Origin: Bifidobacterium magnum
Lineage (GTDB): Bacteria; Actinomycetota; Actinomycetes; Actinomycetales; Bifidobacteriaceae
Assembly (NCBI RefSeq): GCF_000741255.1
Contig: NZ_JGZB01000002.1
Location: forward strand, 62,001 to 126,000
DNA length: 64,000 nt
Direction of reading: 5' to 3'
Positions 45,330-54,739 of the stretch are shown here, piece by piece (position 1 is the first letter of the stretch; each line of letters starts with the position of its first letter). The notes beneath the pieces are model-generated. The model worked only from the letters and a program-made list of their open reading frames with translations. It made no database searches and had not been told where the DNA came from. Both the position numbers and the translations under genes were made by a program.

Positions 45330-48300
45330 TCAGATCAGGTCGATCGTCACGTCCAGCGTCAGCGGCTTGTCCGCGTCGAGCAGGAACTGGTCGTGCACGG
45401 GAGCGCCCCACGAGTCGTCGCCGCCCACGCCCATCTGGTCGGCCAGCAGGCGCATGTAGGTGTGGCGCGGCTGCGGCAGCTCGTCCTGGTGCCAGGCATC
45501 TTCCAGCTGCAGCGTGCTGTAGGGCAGCAGGCTCATGTTGAACGTCTGCTCGCCGGCCTGCTGCACGCGCAGGCCGTGGCCGAACTGGTCGGTCACCTCG
45601 GCCCAGCGCACGCCCGTACGCTGTCCGGTTTCCTGGGGGACCAGGTAGTCGGCGGCGCTGGCGTGCGCCGTGGACGTGAAGATGCCGAGCTTGGCGCCGT
45701 TGTCGCGGTCCTTGTAGGTCTCGTCCGGCCCCAGTCCGTAGAACTTGAGGCAGGAGTACTGCAGCGGCAGCATCCACTCGATGCCGAAGGCCGGCAGCGA
45801 GGCGGCGTCCACGCCTCCCGGGTAGGAGACGGTCAGGCGCATCTTGCCCTTGGAATCCACGCGGTAGCGCAGCGTGACTTCGGTGGCCTGCGGCGTGGCC
45901 AGCGCATACGTGTACGTGGCATCCACGCTGTTGGTGTCGGTGACCACGTCCTCCTTGACGAGCTTGGCGTAGCGTCCCGCGCCGAACCACTGCGCGCGGT
46001 CGAAGCCCGAGCCGTTGCCGCGGTCGTTGTCGGTAAGCGGACGGAACGTCACAAGCTGCGGCTTGCGGATCACCATTTCGCGCCCCTGCGAGCGCATCGA
46101 CACGAGGCCGCCCTGGGCGCGCGAGAAGATGAGCTCGAAGTCCTTGTCCTTGGCCTCATCGGCCGCCACGGTGCCGTGGATGCCCACGTTCCAGCGGGCG
46201 TCAACGACAGTGGCGTAGCCGTCGTTGGACGGCCCGGCGATCACGGGGCGCTGCGCCACAAACTGGCCGAAGCTCAGCTCGTAGCCGGCGGGAGCCCAGT
46301 TTGTCGCGGCGGCCAGGCGCTGCGCGACTTCGTAGACGATTTCGGCGCCTTGCGGGCCGGCCGGCCACGCGATGTCCACGTGTCCGCGGGACAGGGCCGG
46401 AATGCCGATGTCAAGATCGGTGCTCCAGATTTCCTTGCCGTCGGCGAGCACGCGCGCGGTGAACACGTAGTCGGTGGTGGAAGTGAACAGGTTGTCGTTG
46501 ACCACGTCCACGCCAGTGCCGTCCACGGTGAGCTTCACGTTGGCGTACAGCTGCTTGACTTCATTGGTCTTCGTGCTCGGCTTGCGGTCGGCCGTCACGA
46601 TGCCGTTGCCCGCGAACTCGTAGTCCGTGGGACGGTCGTTCCAGTCGCCGCCGTACGTCAGGCGCTGCGTGCCGTCGGGAAGCTGCTGCCAGAGGGCCTG
46701 GTCCATGTAGTCCCAGATGAATCCGCCCTGGTACAGCGGGTAACGTTCCAGATCGGTGTACAGCTTCATGCCGCCCAGCGAGTTGCCCATCGCGTGCATG
46801 TATTCGCAGGAGATGTACGGCTTGCTCGGGTTGCTCGTTACATAGTTCTCGATCCAGTCCGGCTTGGCGTACATGCGGCTTTCCATGTCGGAAATGTAGT
46901 CGAGCGGACGGGCCCAGAACACACCTTCGTAGTGCACGGGGCGCATCGGGTCGAGCTCGTGGCTCAGCTGGCTCATGGCTTCGAACACGGTGCCCGCATA
47001 GGACTCGTTGCCCAGCGACCAGATGACGACGGCCGGGTGGTTGAAGTCGCGCTTGATCATCGTGTGGATGCGGTCGAGGCAGGCGCCCTGCCATTCGGGC
47101 TTGTCGCCCGGGACGGCGGTGTCGGCCATGAGCACGTCGCCCGGCGCGTTCCAGCTGCCGTGCGTTTCGATGTTCGTCTCGTCGATCATGTAGATGCCGT
47201 ATTCGTCACACAGCTCGTACCAGCGGTCCACGTTGGGGTAGTGCGAGGTGCGCACGGCGTTGATGTTGTGCTGCTTGAAGAAACGGATGTCCCACAGCAT
47301 GTCGGCTTCGCTGACCACACGGCCGCGGTGGGCGTTGAATTCGTGGCGGTTGACGCCCTTGAAAACGACGCGCTCACCGTTGATCTTCATGATCTTGTCT
47401 TCGATTTCGAAGTGGCGGAAGCCCAGACGCTGCGGCACGACTTCGATGGTGGCGCCCGAGGCGTCGAGCACGGTCAATTCCAGCGTGTACAGGTTCGGCG
47501 CTTCGGCGCTCCACGGCGCGACAACACCGGCCGCCTCGTCGAGCGTGATGGAATCGGCGGCGTCGAATTCGCCCGTCCAGGCCACGTTGCCGTCGCCGTC
47601 GAGCAGGCGCGCGGCCACACGGTCGGCGTTTTCGGCATTGTTGAGCGTCATGGTGCCGCGGATGGCGCCTTCGCCAGTGGTGTGGTCGTAGTCGGCCACG
47701 AGCTGCAGGTCGTTGATGTGCACGGCCGGGTGTGCGGTCAGTTCCACGCTGCGGAACAGTCCGTACAGGCGCCAGTAGTCCTGGTCTTCCAGCCAGCTCG
47801 CGGACGCGTACTGGTACAGCGCCACGGCGAGCACGTTGTTCTGCTTCTTGATGGCGCGGGACACGTCGAACTCGCTGGGCGTGAAGGAATCCTCGCCGTA
47901 GCCGATGAACGTGCCATTGAGCCACACGTAGATGGCCGTCTGTGCGCCATGGAACGTGAGCGTCACCTGGCGGTTCTCGCCGATCGCGTCGGCGATGGCG
48001 TCGGCCGCGTCAAAGCGCACGCGGTACAGCGCCACGGGGTTGTGCTCGGGCACGTTCGGCTGCTGCGGATCCTCGTGGCCGCTCCACGGGTACTGGATGT
48101 TGACGTACTGGGGTGCGCCGAAGCCCTGCATCTGCAGATGTCCCGGCACCTGCACGGTATCGAAGTCGTCGTCATGGAACGACGGCGCCGCAAAATCAGC
48201 ATGCTCCACATTGAAGTCGGAGGCGTTCACCATCTGCACGTTCCATTCGCCGTCCAGGCTCTGCTTGAGGCCCATGCTTTCGTGCAGGCTCGGCCGGTGC

Positions 48301-48434
48301 GTGTAGAAACGGTGGCTCGAGTGCGCGGGCAGGCGGTTGACCGCATACACTTGCGGATCGGTCAGCCAGGAGGAGGCCGGCTTGTCGGAGCGCTTCATCA
48401 CGAGGGTGGAGCTCAATGCTGTTTGCTGTGGCAT
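45330..48434 (-). CDS. lacZ: Beta-galactosidase, glycoside hydrolase family 2
   Basis: The 1034-aa LacZ-type enzyme hydrolyses lactose and other beta-galactosides. Domain order is normal: sugar-binding jelly roll (about 50-230), Ig-like domain, TIM barrel (about 345-640), second Ig-like domain and the C-terminal beta-galactosidase small-chain domain (about 760-1030). The acid/base Glu is in SLGNES (about 477) and the nucleophile Glu in ISCEYMHAMGNS (about 544). No signal peptide, so it is intracellular and depends on a symporter for substrate. AGAAAGG precedes the ATG. The operator-like palindrome at 48479 lies 45 bp upstream. Confidence 0.96.
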   Translation of the reverse strand: MPQQTALSSTLVMKRSDKPASSWLTDPQVYAVNRLPAHSSHRFYTHRPSLHESMGLKQSLDGEWNVQMVNASDFNVEHADFAAPSFHDDDFDTVQVPGHLQMQGFGAPQYVNIQYPWSGHEDPQQPNVPEHNPVALYRVRFDAADAIADAIGENRQVTLTFHGAQTAIYVWLNGTFIGYGEDSFTPSEFDVSRAIKKQNNVLAVALYQYASASWLEDQDYWRLYGLFRSVELTAHPAVHINDLQLVADYDHTTGEGAIRGTMTLNNAENADRVAARLLDGDGNVAWTGEFDAADSITLDEAAGVVAPWSAEAPNLYTLELTVLDASGATIEVVPQRLGFRHFEIEDKIMKINGERVVFKGVNRHEFNAHRGRVVSEADMLWDIRFFKQHNINAVRTSHYPNVDRWYELCDEYGIYMIDETNIETHGSWNAPGDVLMADTAVPGDKPEWQGACLDRIHTMIKRDFNHPAVVIWSLGNESYAGTVFEAMSQLSHELDPMRPVHYEGVFWARPLDYISDMESRMYAKPDWIENYVTSNPSKPYISCEYMHAMGNSLGGMKLYTDLERYPLYQGGFIWDYMDQALWQQLPDGTQRLTYGGDWNDRPTDYEFAGNGIVTADRKPSTKTNEVKQLYANVKLTVDGTGVDVVNDNLFTSTTDYVFTARVLADGKEIWSTDLDIGIPALSRGHVDIAWPAGPQGAEIVYEVAQRLAAATNWAPAGYELSFGQFVAQRPVIAGPSNDGYATVVDARWNVGIHGTVAADEAKDKDFELIFSRAQGGLVSMRSQGREMVIRKPQLVTFRPLTDNDRGNGSGFDRAQWFGAGRYAKLVKEDVVTDTNSVDATYTYALATPQATEVTLRYRVDSKGKMRLTVSYPGGVDAASLPAFGIEWMLPLQYSCLKFYGLGPDETYKDRDNGAKLGIFTSTAHASAADYLVPQETGQRTGVRWAEVTDQFGHGLRVQQAGEQTFNMSLLPYSTLQLEDAWHQDELPQPRHTYMRLLADQMGVGGDDSWGAPVHDQFLLDADKPLTLDVTIDLI

Positions 48435-48930
48435 ATATGCCTACCTTTCTGGTGGACTACTACTTTGTATTCCACGGAAGTAAAACAATTTACTGAATAT
48501 AGTAATTCAAGAAAGTTGCGTATGCAATAGAGCCCGTTACGCCACAAACAAATTCTTCATATTTTCATTACGTAAAACCCTGAAAAATGGCGATTTCTTC
48601 ACGTTCCATGCATATATACCCCCGTTTGTGAGGGAGTAATGAAGGAAGTGTTACACCTCTTGGCAACCGGTAAATCGGCGCGTATAAATGAACTTGTCAA
48701 CGCGACATCGACGGCACGGAGAACATCTCCGCCCGCCAAGTTGATGGGACGGCGACAGTGCGGTGCCGGCGACGGTGCAGCACAAAGCCCGATTAAAAAT
48801 GAGGGTTATGAAATTTACCGTAATAAAAAGGGGACAGGCGACCAATGCGCCCGTCCATCATCGGCAGCATCAACGCCGATGTTGCTGGCGGTAAGATTCA
48901 TCGCCCTTGTTCTTCAAAGGAGAAGACTAT
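48435..48930. promoter_or_regulatory. Divergent control region between lacZ and the first symporter
   Basis: This 496-bp gene-free stretch serves two divergent genes. It holds the palindrome at 48479-48505, the GCATATATACCCCC...GTGAGGG element near 48609-48636, a GAGG/AT-rich part, a TTTACCGTAATAAA stretch near 48818-48831 and a partial inverted repeat (CATCGGC/GCCGATG) near 48857-48882. I see no convincing coding sequence in it. Confidence 0.5.
48479..48505. promoter_or_regulatory. Candidate LacI-type operator upstream of lacZ
   Basis: AGTAAAACAATTTACT (48479-48494) is a perfect AGTAA-N6-TTACT palindrome, and it overlaps TTTACT-N6-AGTAAT (48489-48506), giving three phased half-sites. The same core recurs before the second symporter and the GH42 gene. 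Confidence 0.7.
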
Positions 48931-50577
48931 ATGCAGTCAGCAGCAAAGCCGACTACAAAAAACAACATGGACTTGAGCCGCAAGGTGGCTTACTCCTTCG
49001 GTAACGTAGGCCAGTCCGCGTTCTACAACGTGTTGAGCACGTACTTCATCGTGTACGCGACCTCCACGCTGTTCGCAAAAACCGATCCGGCGCTTGCCGC
49101 CAAGCTGATCGGCATCATCACCGGTCTTGTGGTTGCCATCCGTATTGGTGAGATCTTCCTTGATCCGCTGCTGGGCAACCTGATCGACAACACGAACACG
49201 CGCTTCGGACGTTTCCGCCCATGGCAGCTCGCCGGCGGTATCGTCTCGGCAATCCTTTTGGTGGTCATCTTCACGGGTCTGTTCGGCCTTGTGAACGTCA
49301 ACACCACCGCCTTCATGATCCTGTTCGTGGTCACGTTCATCGTGCTCGACGTGTTCTACTCGATCCGTGACATCTCTTACTGGGGCATGGTGCCTGCTCT
49401 GTCCTCGGACTCCAAGCAGCGCTCCATCTTCACGGCCATGGCCTCCTTCGGCGGCACTATCGGCTACCACGGCATCACCATCATCGTCATCCCGGTCGTG
49501 TCCTTCTTCACCTGGAAGTTCACGGGCACTTGGGCTGAAGGCCAGTCCGGCTGGACCGCCTTCGCGATCATCGCCGCGATCCTCGCGATCCTGACCTCCT
49601 GCTCCGTGGCGTTCGGCGCCAAGGAATCCACGAGCGAACTGCGCCAGAAGGAACAGAAGTCCGGTTCTCCGCTCGACGCCTTCAAGGCGATCGCCCAGAA
49701 CGACCAGCTCCTGTGGGTCGCACTGTCCTACCTGCTGTACGCGGTGGCCAACGTGGCAACCTCCGGCGTGATGTTCTACCTGTTCAAGTTCGTCCTCGAC
49801 ATGCCGACCTCCTACTCGCTCGTGGGTGTGGTCCCGATCTTCGTGGGCCTGATCGCAGCTCCGCTGTACCCGGTCCTCAACCGCTTCATCCCGCGTCGTT
49901 ACCTGTTCCTGGGCGGCACGCTGCTCATGGTCGTGGCCTACGTCATCTTCATCATGGCTTCCCACAACCTCGCAGTCATCGTCACCGCGCTCATCTTCTT
50001 CTACACCCCGGGCGTCTTCATCCAGATGACCGCCATCCTGGGCCTGACCGACTCCATCGAGTACGGCCAGCTGAAGAACGGCAAGCGTAATGAGGCCGTC
50101 ACGCTTTCGGTCCGCCCGATGCTCGACAAGATCGCTGGCGCTTGCTCCAACGGTATCGTCGGCTTCATCGCAGTGGCCGCAGGCATGACCGGTTCCGCAA
50201 CCGCGGCCGACATGACCGCCTCCAACATCCAGACCTTCAACGTCTTCGCCTTCTACATCCCGCTGGGATTCATCGTGGCCTCCATGCTCATCTACATGTT
50301 CAAGGTCAAGATCGACGAAAAGTCCCACGCCGAGATGGTCAAGGAACTGGAGCGCCGTCTGGCCGCCGACAACACCGACGCCAACGAGAACAACGAAGTC
50401 TCCGCTGTTGAGACCGTCGCCAACTCCGAGAACGTGGTGCTCGCGGAAACTGAGTCCTCCGTCAAGAACCTCGAACTCGAGGCCGAGGAACTCGAAGGCT
50501 CGACGAGCAAGTCCAAGGACAACGACCTGGGCGAACATGTCAAAGCCAACCGCTCAAGCAAGGTCTCGGTCGACTGA
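48931..50577 (+). CDS. GPH-family lactose/galactoside symporter (LacS-like), copy 1
   Basis: The 548-aa protein has twelve membrane helices of the glycoside-pentoside-hexuronide cation symporter family (MFS clan). Landmarks are KVAYSFGNVGQSAFYNVLS in the first helix, EIFLDPLLGNLIDNTNTRFGRFRPW and LTDSIEYGQLKNGKRNEAVTLSV. It ends with an acidic, Glu/Ser/Asn-rich cytoplasmic tail of about 85 residues; it lacks the IIA-like domain of streptococcal LacS. AAAGGAGAAG precedes the ATG at 48931. Codon use is strongly biased (few GCG, many GCC/GTC), unlike copy 2, which suggests high expression. Divergent from lacZ. Confidence 0.93.
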   Translation: MQSAAKPTTKNNMDLSRKVAYSFGNVGQSAFYNVLSTYFIVYATSTLFAKTDPALAAKLIGIITGLVVAIRIGEIFLDPLLGNLIDNTNTRFGRFRPWQLAGGIVSAILLVVIFTGLFGLVNVNTTAFMILFVVTFIVLDVFYSIRDISYWGMVPALSSDSKQRSIFTAMASFGGTIGYHGITIIVIPVVSFFTWKFTGTWAEGQSGWTAFAIIAAILAILTSCSVAFGAKESTSELRQKEQKSGSPLDAFKAIAQNDQLLWVALSYLLYAVANVATSGVMFYLFKFVLDMPTSYSLVGVVPIFVGLIAAPLYPVLNRFIPRRYLFLGGTLLMVVAYVIFIMASHNLAVIVTALIFFYTPGVFIQMTAILGLTDSIEYGQLKNGKRNEAVTLSVRPMLDKIAGACSNGIVGFIAVAAGMTGSATAADMTASNIQTFNVFAFYIPLGFIVASMLIYMFKVKIDEKSHAEMVKELERRLAADNTDANENNEVSAVETVANSENVVLAETESSVKNLELEAEELEGSTSKSKDNDLGEHVKANRSSKVSVD

Positions 50578-50607
50578 CCTAGGCGCCTGAGCCAATAACC
50601 AAACATT

Positions 50608-50647
50608 GCACAAGGCCGGAATCCTTTCCAGGGTTCCGGCCTTGTGC
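50608..50647 (+). terminator. Hairpin after symporter copy 1
   Basis: A 14-bp perfect stem, GCACAAGGCCGGAA with TTCCGGCCTTGTGC, and a 12-nt loop, but with no T run after it. It probably separates the two symporter transcripts. Confidence 0.7.
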
Positions 50648-50726
50648 GTGTGGGAGACATTTGTCCGCGACAGGGGGAGCGGTGCGGATTGTTCGTGGTG
50701 GGACACGCCGTCAACACTAAAATTTG

Positions 50727-50754
50727 GTAATAAATTTTACTTTCATTTAGTAAA
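50727..50754. promoter_or_regulatory. Candidate LacI-type operator upstream of symporter copy 2
   Basis: GTAATAAATTTTAC (50727-50740) has the GTAA-N6-TTAC core and is extended by TTTACT-N7-AGTAAA (50736-50754), the same arrangement of three half-sites as upstream of lacZ. Confidence 0.7.
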
Positions 50755-50845
50755 TGTGTAGGCTTTGTGAATACGTGGATCAACGATCGATTCATGGAAC
50801 GGCACCAGGAGTTTCACGCCGTCCGTCTTCGAAGGAGAAGAAGTA

Positions 50846-52408
50846 ATGGAAACCGCATCCCAACCAACCCCTACCAAAAAAACGAATGTCGGCAGAAAAT
50901 TCGCGTACGCCTGCGGCAACGTGGGCCAGTCCGGCTTCTACAACGCGCTCAACACCTATTTCGTCATCTATGTCACGTCCGCAATGTTCGTCAATGTCGA
51001 CAAGCATTTGGCCGACAAGCTCATCGGCATCATCACGGGCCTGATCGTCGTGATCCGTATCGCGGAAATCTTCCTCGACCCGCTGCTGGGCAACCTCATT
51101 GACAACACGAACACCAAGATGGGCCGCTTCCGCCCGTGGCAGCTTATCGGCGGCACCGTGTCGGCCATCCTTATCGCCGTGGTGTACTCGGGCCTGTTCG
51201 GCCTCGTCAACGTGAACACCACGGCCTTCATTGTGCTGTTCGTCATCACGTTCATCGCGCTCGACGTGTTCTATTCGCTGCGCGACATCTCTTACTGGGG
51301 CATGATCCCGGCCCTGTCCGAAGATTCCCACGAGCGTTCCGTCTACACGTCGCTCGGCTCTCTGGGCGGCTCGATCGGCTACAACGGCGTGACGATCATC
51401 GTGGTGCCGATCGTGACGTTCTTCACGGCCAAGTTCACGGGCGAATGGGTCCAGGGCCAGTCCGGATGGACAAGCTTCGGCATCTTCGCGGGCCTGCTCG
51501 GCCTGCTGACCGCGTGGGGCGTGGCTTTCGGCACGAAGGAAAGCAAAAGCGCGTTGCGCGCCAAGGCGCAAAAGAACGGCTCGCCGCTGGCGGCGTTCAA
51601 GGCCATTGCCCAGAACGACCAGCTGCTGTGGGTGGCGCTGAGCTACTTCTTCTACGCCGTGGCCAACGTCATCACGGGCGGCGTGCTGCTGTACCTGTTC
51701 AAATATATCCTCAACATGGCGGAAGCGTATTCGATTGTCGGCGTCGTCTCCATTGTGGTGGGCATGATCGCGGCCCCAATCTATCCCGTGCTCAACAAGT
51801 TCATTCCGCGCAAGTTCCTGTTCCTGGGCGGGGACGTGCTCATGATCATCGCCTACATCATCTTCATCATGGGACCCAAGAGCCTGCCGACGATTGTTGT
51901 CGCGCTCATCTTCTTCTACATTCCGGGCACCTTCGTGCAGATGACGGCGATCCTGGGCCTGACCGACTCGATCGAGTACGGCCAGCTGAAGAACGGCAAG
52001 CGCAACGAGGCCGTCACGCTTTCGGTCCGTCCGATGATCGACAAGATCGCGGGCGCGTTCTCGAACGGCATTGTGGGCGCCATCGCCGTGGCCGCCGGCA
52101 TGACGGGCACGGCGACGGCTTCCGACATCACGTCGTCTGGCCGCGCCACCTTTAATACGTGGGCGTTCTACGTGCCGCTCGCCTTGATCGTACTGAGCAT
52201 GCTCACGTACGCGTTCAAAGTGAAGATCGACGAAAAGATGCACGCCCGTATCGTCGCCGAACTCGAAGCGAAGCTCGCGTCGGGCGAGATCGAGGACGAC
52301 CTTGAATCGGACGACGAAAATTCCGACGACGGTGCCGCCGTCATCGAGCCGGCCGATATCGAGTCCGTCCTCGCGCCGGCCGTGGCGGATATGCGGACCG
52401 TCAAATAA
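50846..52408 (+). CDS. GPH-family lactose/galactoside symporter (LacS-like), copy 2
   Basis: The 520-aa protein is a close paralogue of copy 1 along its whole length. Both share FAYACGNVGQSGFYNALN-like first helices, the NTNTKMGRFRPWQLIGGTVSA loop, and a nearly identical SIEYGQLKNGKRNEAVTLSV segment that is also conserved at DNA level. The C-terminal tail is acidic and shorter (about 50 residues). It should import a galactoside with H+ or Na+. AAGGAGAAG precedes the ATG. It lies upstream of the GH42 enzyme, so the pair may handle a different substrate from copy 1/lacZ. Confidence 0.93.
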   Translation: METASQPTPTKKTNVGRKFAYACGNVGQSGFYNALNTYFVIYVTSAMFVNVDKHLADKLIGIITGLIVVIRIAEIFLDPLLGNLIDNTNTKMGRFRPWQLIGGTVSAILIAVVYSGLFGLVNVNTTAFIVLFVITFIALDVFYSLRDISYWGMIPALSEDSHERSVYTSLGSLGGSIGYNGVTIIVVPIVTFFTAKFTGEWVQGQSGWTSFGIFAGLLGLLTAWGVAFGTKESKSALRAKAQKNGSPLAAFKAIAQNDQLLWVALSYFFYAVANVITGGVLLYLFKYILNMAEAYSIVGVVSIVVGMIAAPIYPVLNKFIPRKFLFLGGDVLMIIAYIIFIMGPKSLPTIVVALIFFYIPGTFVQMTAILGLTDSIEYGQLKNGKRNEAVTLSVRPMIDKIAGAFSNGIVGAIAVAAGMTGTATASDITSSGRATFNTWAFYVPLALIVLSMLTYAFKVKIDEKMHARIVAELEAKLASGEIEDDLESDDENSDDGAAVIEPADIESVLAPAVADMRTVK

Positions 52409-52478
52409 TTATCGACGGTAATAGTCGACAATATGGGGCGCCCGTCTTGCGAATATTGTAAAGACCGAGTGCCCTTTC

Positions 52479-52505
52479 TTTACTTAATAAGTAAATTTTA
52501 TTACT
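52479..52505. promoter_or_regulatory. Candidate LacI-type operator upstream of GH42 beta-galactosidase
   Basis: TTTACT-N5-AGTAAA (52479-52495) is a perfect palindrome and overlaps a second one, AGTAAATTTTATTACT (52490-52505), which is identical in core to the lacZ site. The GH42 start is 56 bp downstream. Confidence 0.75.
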
Positions 52506-52560
52506 ACTGAACATAGAACCGGATTCAATGGGGAACCGGACAACGTAAGGACTATCAATC

Positions 52561-54663
52561 ATGCAGCACGCAGACAACTGGCCACTGGGACACGGACCGA
52601 ACGCGCAACGCCGCGAATTCCGTTGGCCGCAACTGCTCACCGCCGATGGCAAAGGCATCGCGTACGGAGGCGACTACAATCCTGACCAATGGCCCGAGTC
52701 GGTGTGGGACGACGATATCCGCCTCATGAAAAAGGCGCACGTGAATGTGGTGGCGCTTGGCATTTTCAGCTGGGACAAGCTGCAGCCCACCGAATACGAA
52801 TGGGATTTCACGTGGCTCGACACGATTATCGACAAGCTCGGCAGCAACGGCATCTCCGTGGATCTGGCGTCCATGACGGCCACGGCCCCCATGTGGCTGT
52901 ATGAAAAGTATCCCGAAGTGCTGCCCGTGGAAGCCAACGGCGACGTGATCAACGCGGGCAGCCGCCAGTCGTGGAGCGCGGAAAGCCCGATTTTCAAGCG
53001 TTTCGCGCTGGAAGTGTGCAAGCGCCTGGCCGAACGCTACAAGGACAACCCGTATGTGACGGCATGGCATATCGGCAACGAGTACGGCTGGAACCAGCGC
53101 CACGACTATTCGAAGAACTCCGAAGACGCGTTCCGTCGCTGGTGTAAACGCAAATACGGCACGATCGACGCGCTCAACGAAGCGTGGGGCACGGCGTTCT
53201 GGAGCCAGCACCTCAACTCGTTTAGCGAAGTGCTCGTGCCGCGCCACATGGGCGCCGACTCGATGGTCAACCCTGCCCAGCAGCTCGACTACGAACGTTT
53301 CGGCTCCGACTCGATCAAGGAATTCTACAAGGCCGAACGCGACATGATCGAATCGATTTGCCCCGACAAGCCCATCACCACCAACTTCATGGTCTCGACC
53401 GACCAGTGCGTCATGGACTATGCGGACTGGAGCGACGAAGTGGATTTCGTCTCCAACGACCACTATTTCACGGCCGGCCGCACGCATGTGGACGAACTGG
53501 CGTGCTCCGACTCGCTCGTCTCGGGATTCGCCAACGGACGCCCGTGGTACCTGATGGAGCACTCCACGTCCGCCGTGCAATGGAAGCCGCTGAATGCGCG
53601 CAAGCGCCACGGCGAAATGACGCGCGACGCGCTCGAACACGTCGCGTTGGGCGCCGACGCCATCTGCTTCTTCCAATGGCGCCAATCGCGTTCGGGCGCG
53701 GAAACCTTCCATTCGGCCATGGTGCCGCACGCGGGCGAGGACTCCAAACTGTTCCGCGAAGTGTGCGAACTGGGCGCAACTCTCGAGGCGCTGTCCAAAG
53801 CGGGCGTGCAGGGCAGCGAAGTGATGGCCGGCGACACGGCCATCCTGTTCGACGCCGACTGCGAATGGATGACGCGCTGCGAAACGTTGCCGAGCATGCA
53901 ACTGAACCATTTCCACGCCGTACGCGACTGGTATTACGCGTTCCTCGACGCGGGCGCACGCGCCGATGTGGTGCCGCTTCGCGGAGACTGGAGCGCCTAC
54001 CGGACCATCGTGATGCCCACGATGGTCAACATTTCCGAGCAAGCCGCACGCCGCGTACGCGAATTCGTGTGCGCGGGAGGACGCGTCATCATCGACTACG
54101 CCACGGGACTTATGGACGAAAACTTCCACGCGGCACTCGGCGGATACCCGGGCATGCTGCGCGACATCGCCGGAGTACGCAGCGAGGAAGTCGTGATTCT
54201 GGGCGAAGCGGACGGCGAACCAGACGCGCTGCAACTCGACAGCGGCGCCACCGTACGCCTGTGGGCCAACGACGTCACCTCGGTAGGCGAGGGCGCGCAA
54301 GTGCTGGCCCGCTACGTGGGCCCGGAAGCGCAGGACATGGAACTGGACGACGTTCCCGCCATTGTGCAACATCCGTTCGGCGAGGGCGTCTCGTGGTATA
54401 TCGGCTGCGACCTGTCAGTGGAAGCCAAAGCGAAATTCCTGTGCGAACATGTCACGGGCCAGCCGCAGGAAGCCCCGTCCATCATCCACACGGTACGCGG
54501 CGACGAACACGCCACCTACCACTTCTATCTGGCGCGCGACAAGAAAGCGCACACCATCACGTTCGAGGGCGAACCCGTCGTCGCGTTCCGCGCGCGCACG
54601 GACGCCAACAGCGCACAACTCGAACGTTCCGGCATGCTCGTGACCAAAATCGCACGGAAATAA
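52561..54663 (+). CDS. Beta-galactosidase, glycoside hydrolase family 42
   Basis: The 700-aa enzyme has the GH42 order: TIM barrel from about residue 30 (GIAYGGDYNPDQWPESVW) to 390, a trimerisation domain, and a small C-terminal domain. The acid/base Glu is in HIGNEYGWNQ (E174) and the nucleophile Glu in MEHSTSAVQW (E333). Bifidobacterial GH42 enzymes act on galacto-oligosaccharides, galactan fragments or some milk glycans; the exact substrate is not visible. No signal peptide, so intracellular. It is 152 bp after symporter copy 2 and has its own operator-like site. Confidence 0.95.
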   Translation: MQHADNWPLGHGPNAQRREFRWPQLLTADGKGIAYGGDYNPDQWPESVWDDDIRLMKKAHVNVVALGIFSWDKLQPTEYEWDFTWLDTIIDKLGSNGISVDLASMTATAPMWLYEKYPEVLPVEANGDVINAGSRQSWSAESPIFKRFALEVCKRLAERYKDNPYVTAWHIGNEYGWNQRHDYSKNSEDAFRRWCKRKYGTIDALNEAWGTAFWSQHLNSFSEVLVPRHMGADSMVNPAQQLDYERFGSDSIKEFYKAERDMIESICPDKPITTNFMVSTDQCVMDYADWSDEVDFVSNDHYFTAGRTHVDELACSDSLVSGFANGRPWYLMEHSTSAVQWKPLNARKRHGEMTRDALEHVALGADAICFFQWRQSRSGAETFHSAMVPHAGEDSKLFREVCELGATLEALSKAGVQGSEVMAGDTAILFDADCEWMTRCETLPSMQLNHFHAVRDWYYAFLDAGARADVVPLRGDWSAYRTIVMPTMVNISEQAARRVREFVCAGGRVIIDYATGLMDENFHAALGGYPGMLRDIAGVRSEEVVILGEADGEPDALQLDSGATVRLWANDVTSVGEGAQVLARYVGPEAQDMELDDVPAIVQHPFGEGVSWYIGCDLSVEAKAKFLCEHVTGQPQEAPSIIHTVRGDEHATYHFYLARDKKAHTITFEGEPVVAFRARTDANSAQLERSGMLVTKIARK

Positions 54664-54739
54664 CATGTCCCCGCGCATGGGAAGGAAAATCGTGCTAGGT
54701 TAACGAACGGATGCTCGCGTCATATATAAAGGAGAGCGA

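Noticed and set aside
45315-48530. Long open frame (1071 codons) on the plus strand opposite lacZ
   Set aside because: It is the antisense shadow of the highly GC-biased lacZ gene; the lacZ strand has clear GH2 domains and catalytic motifs, and the shadow has no recognisable domain.
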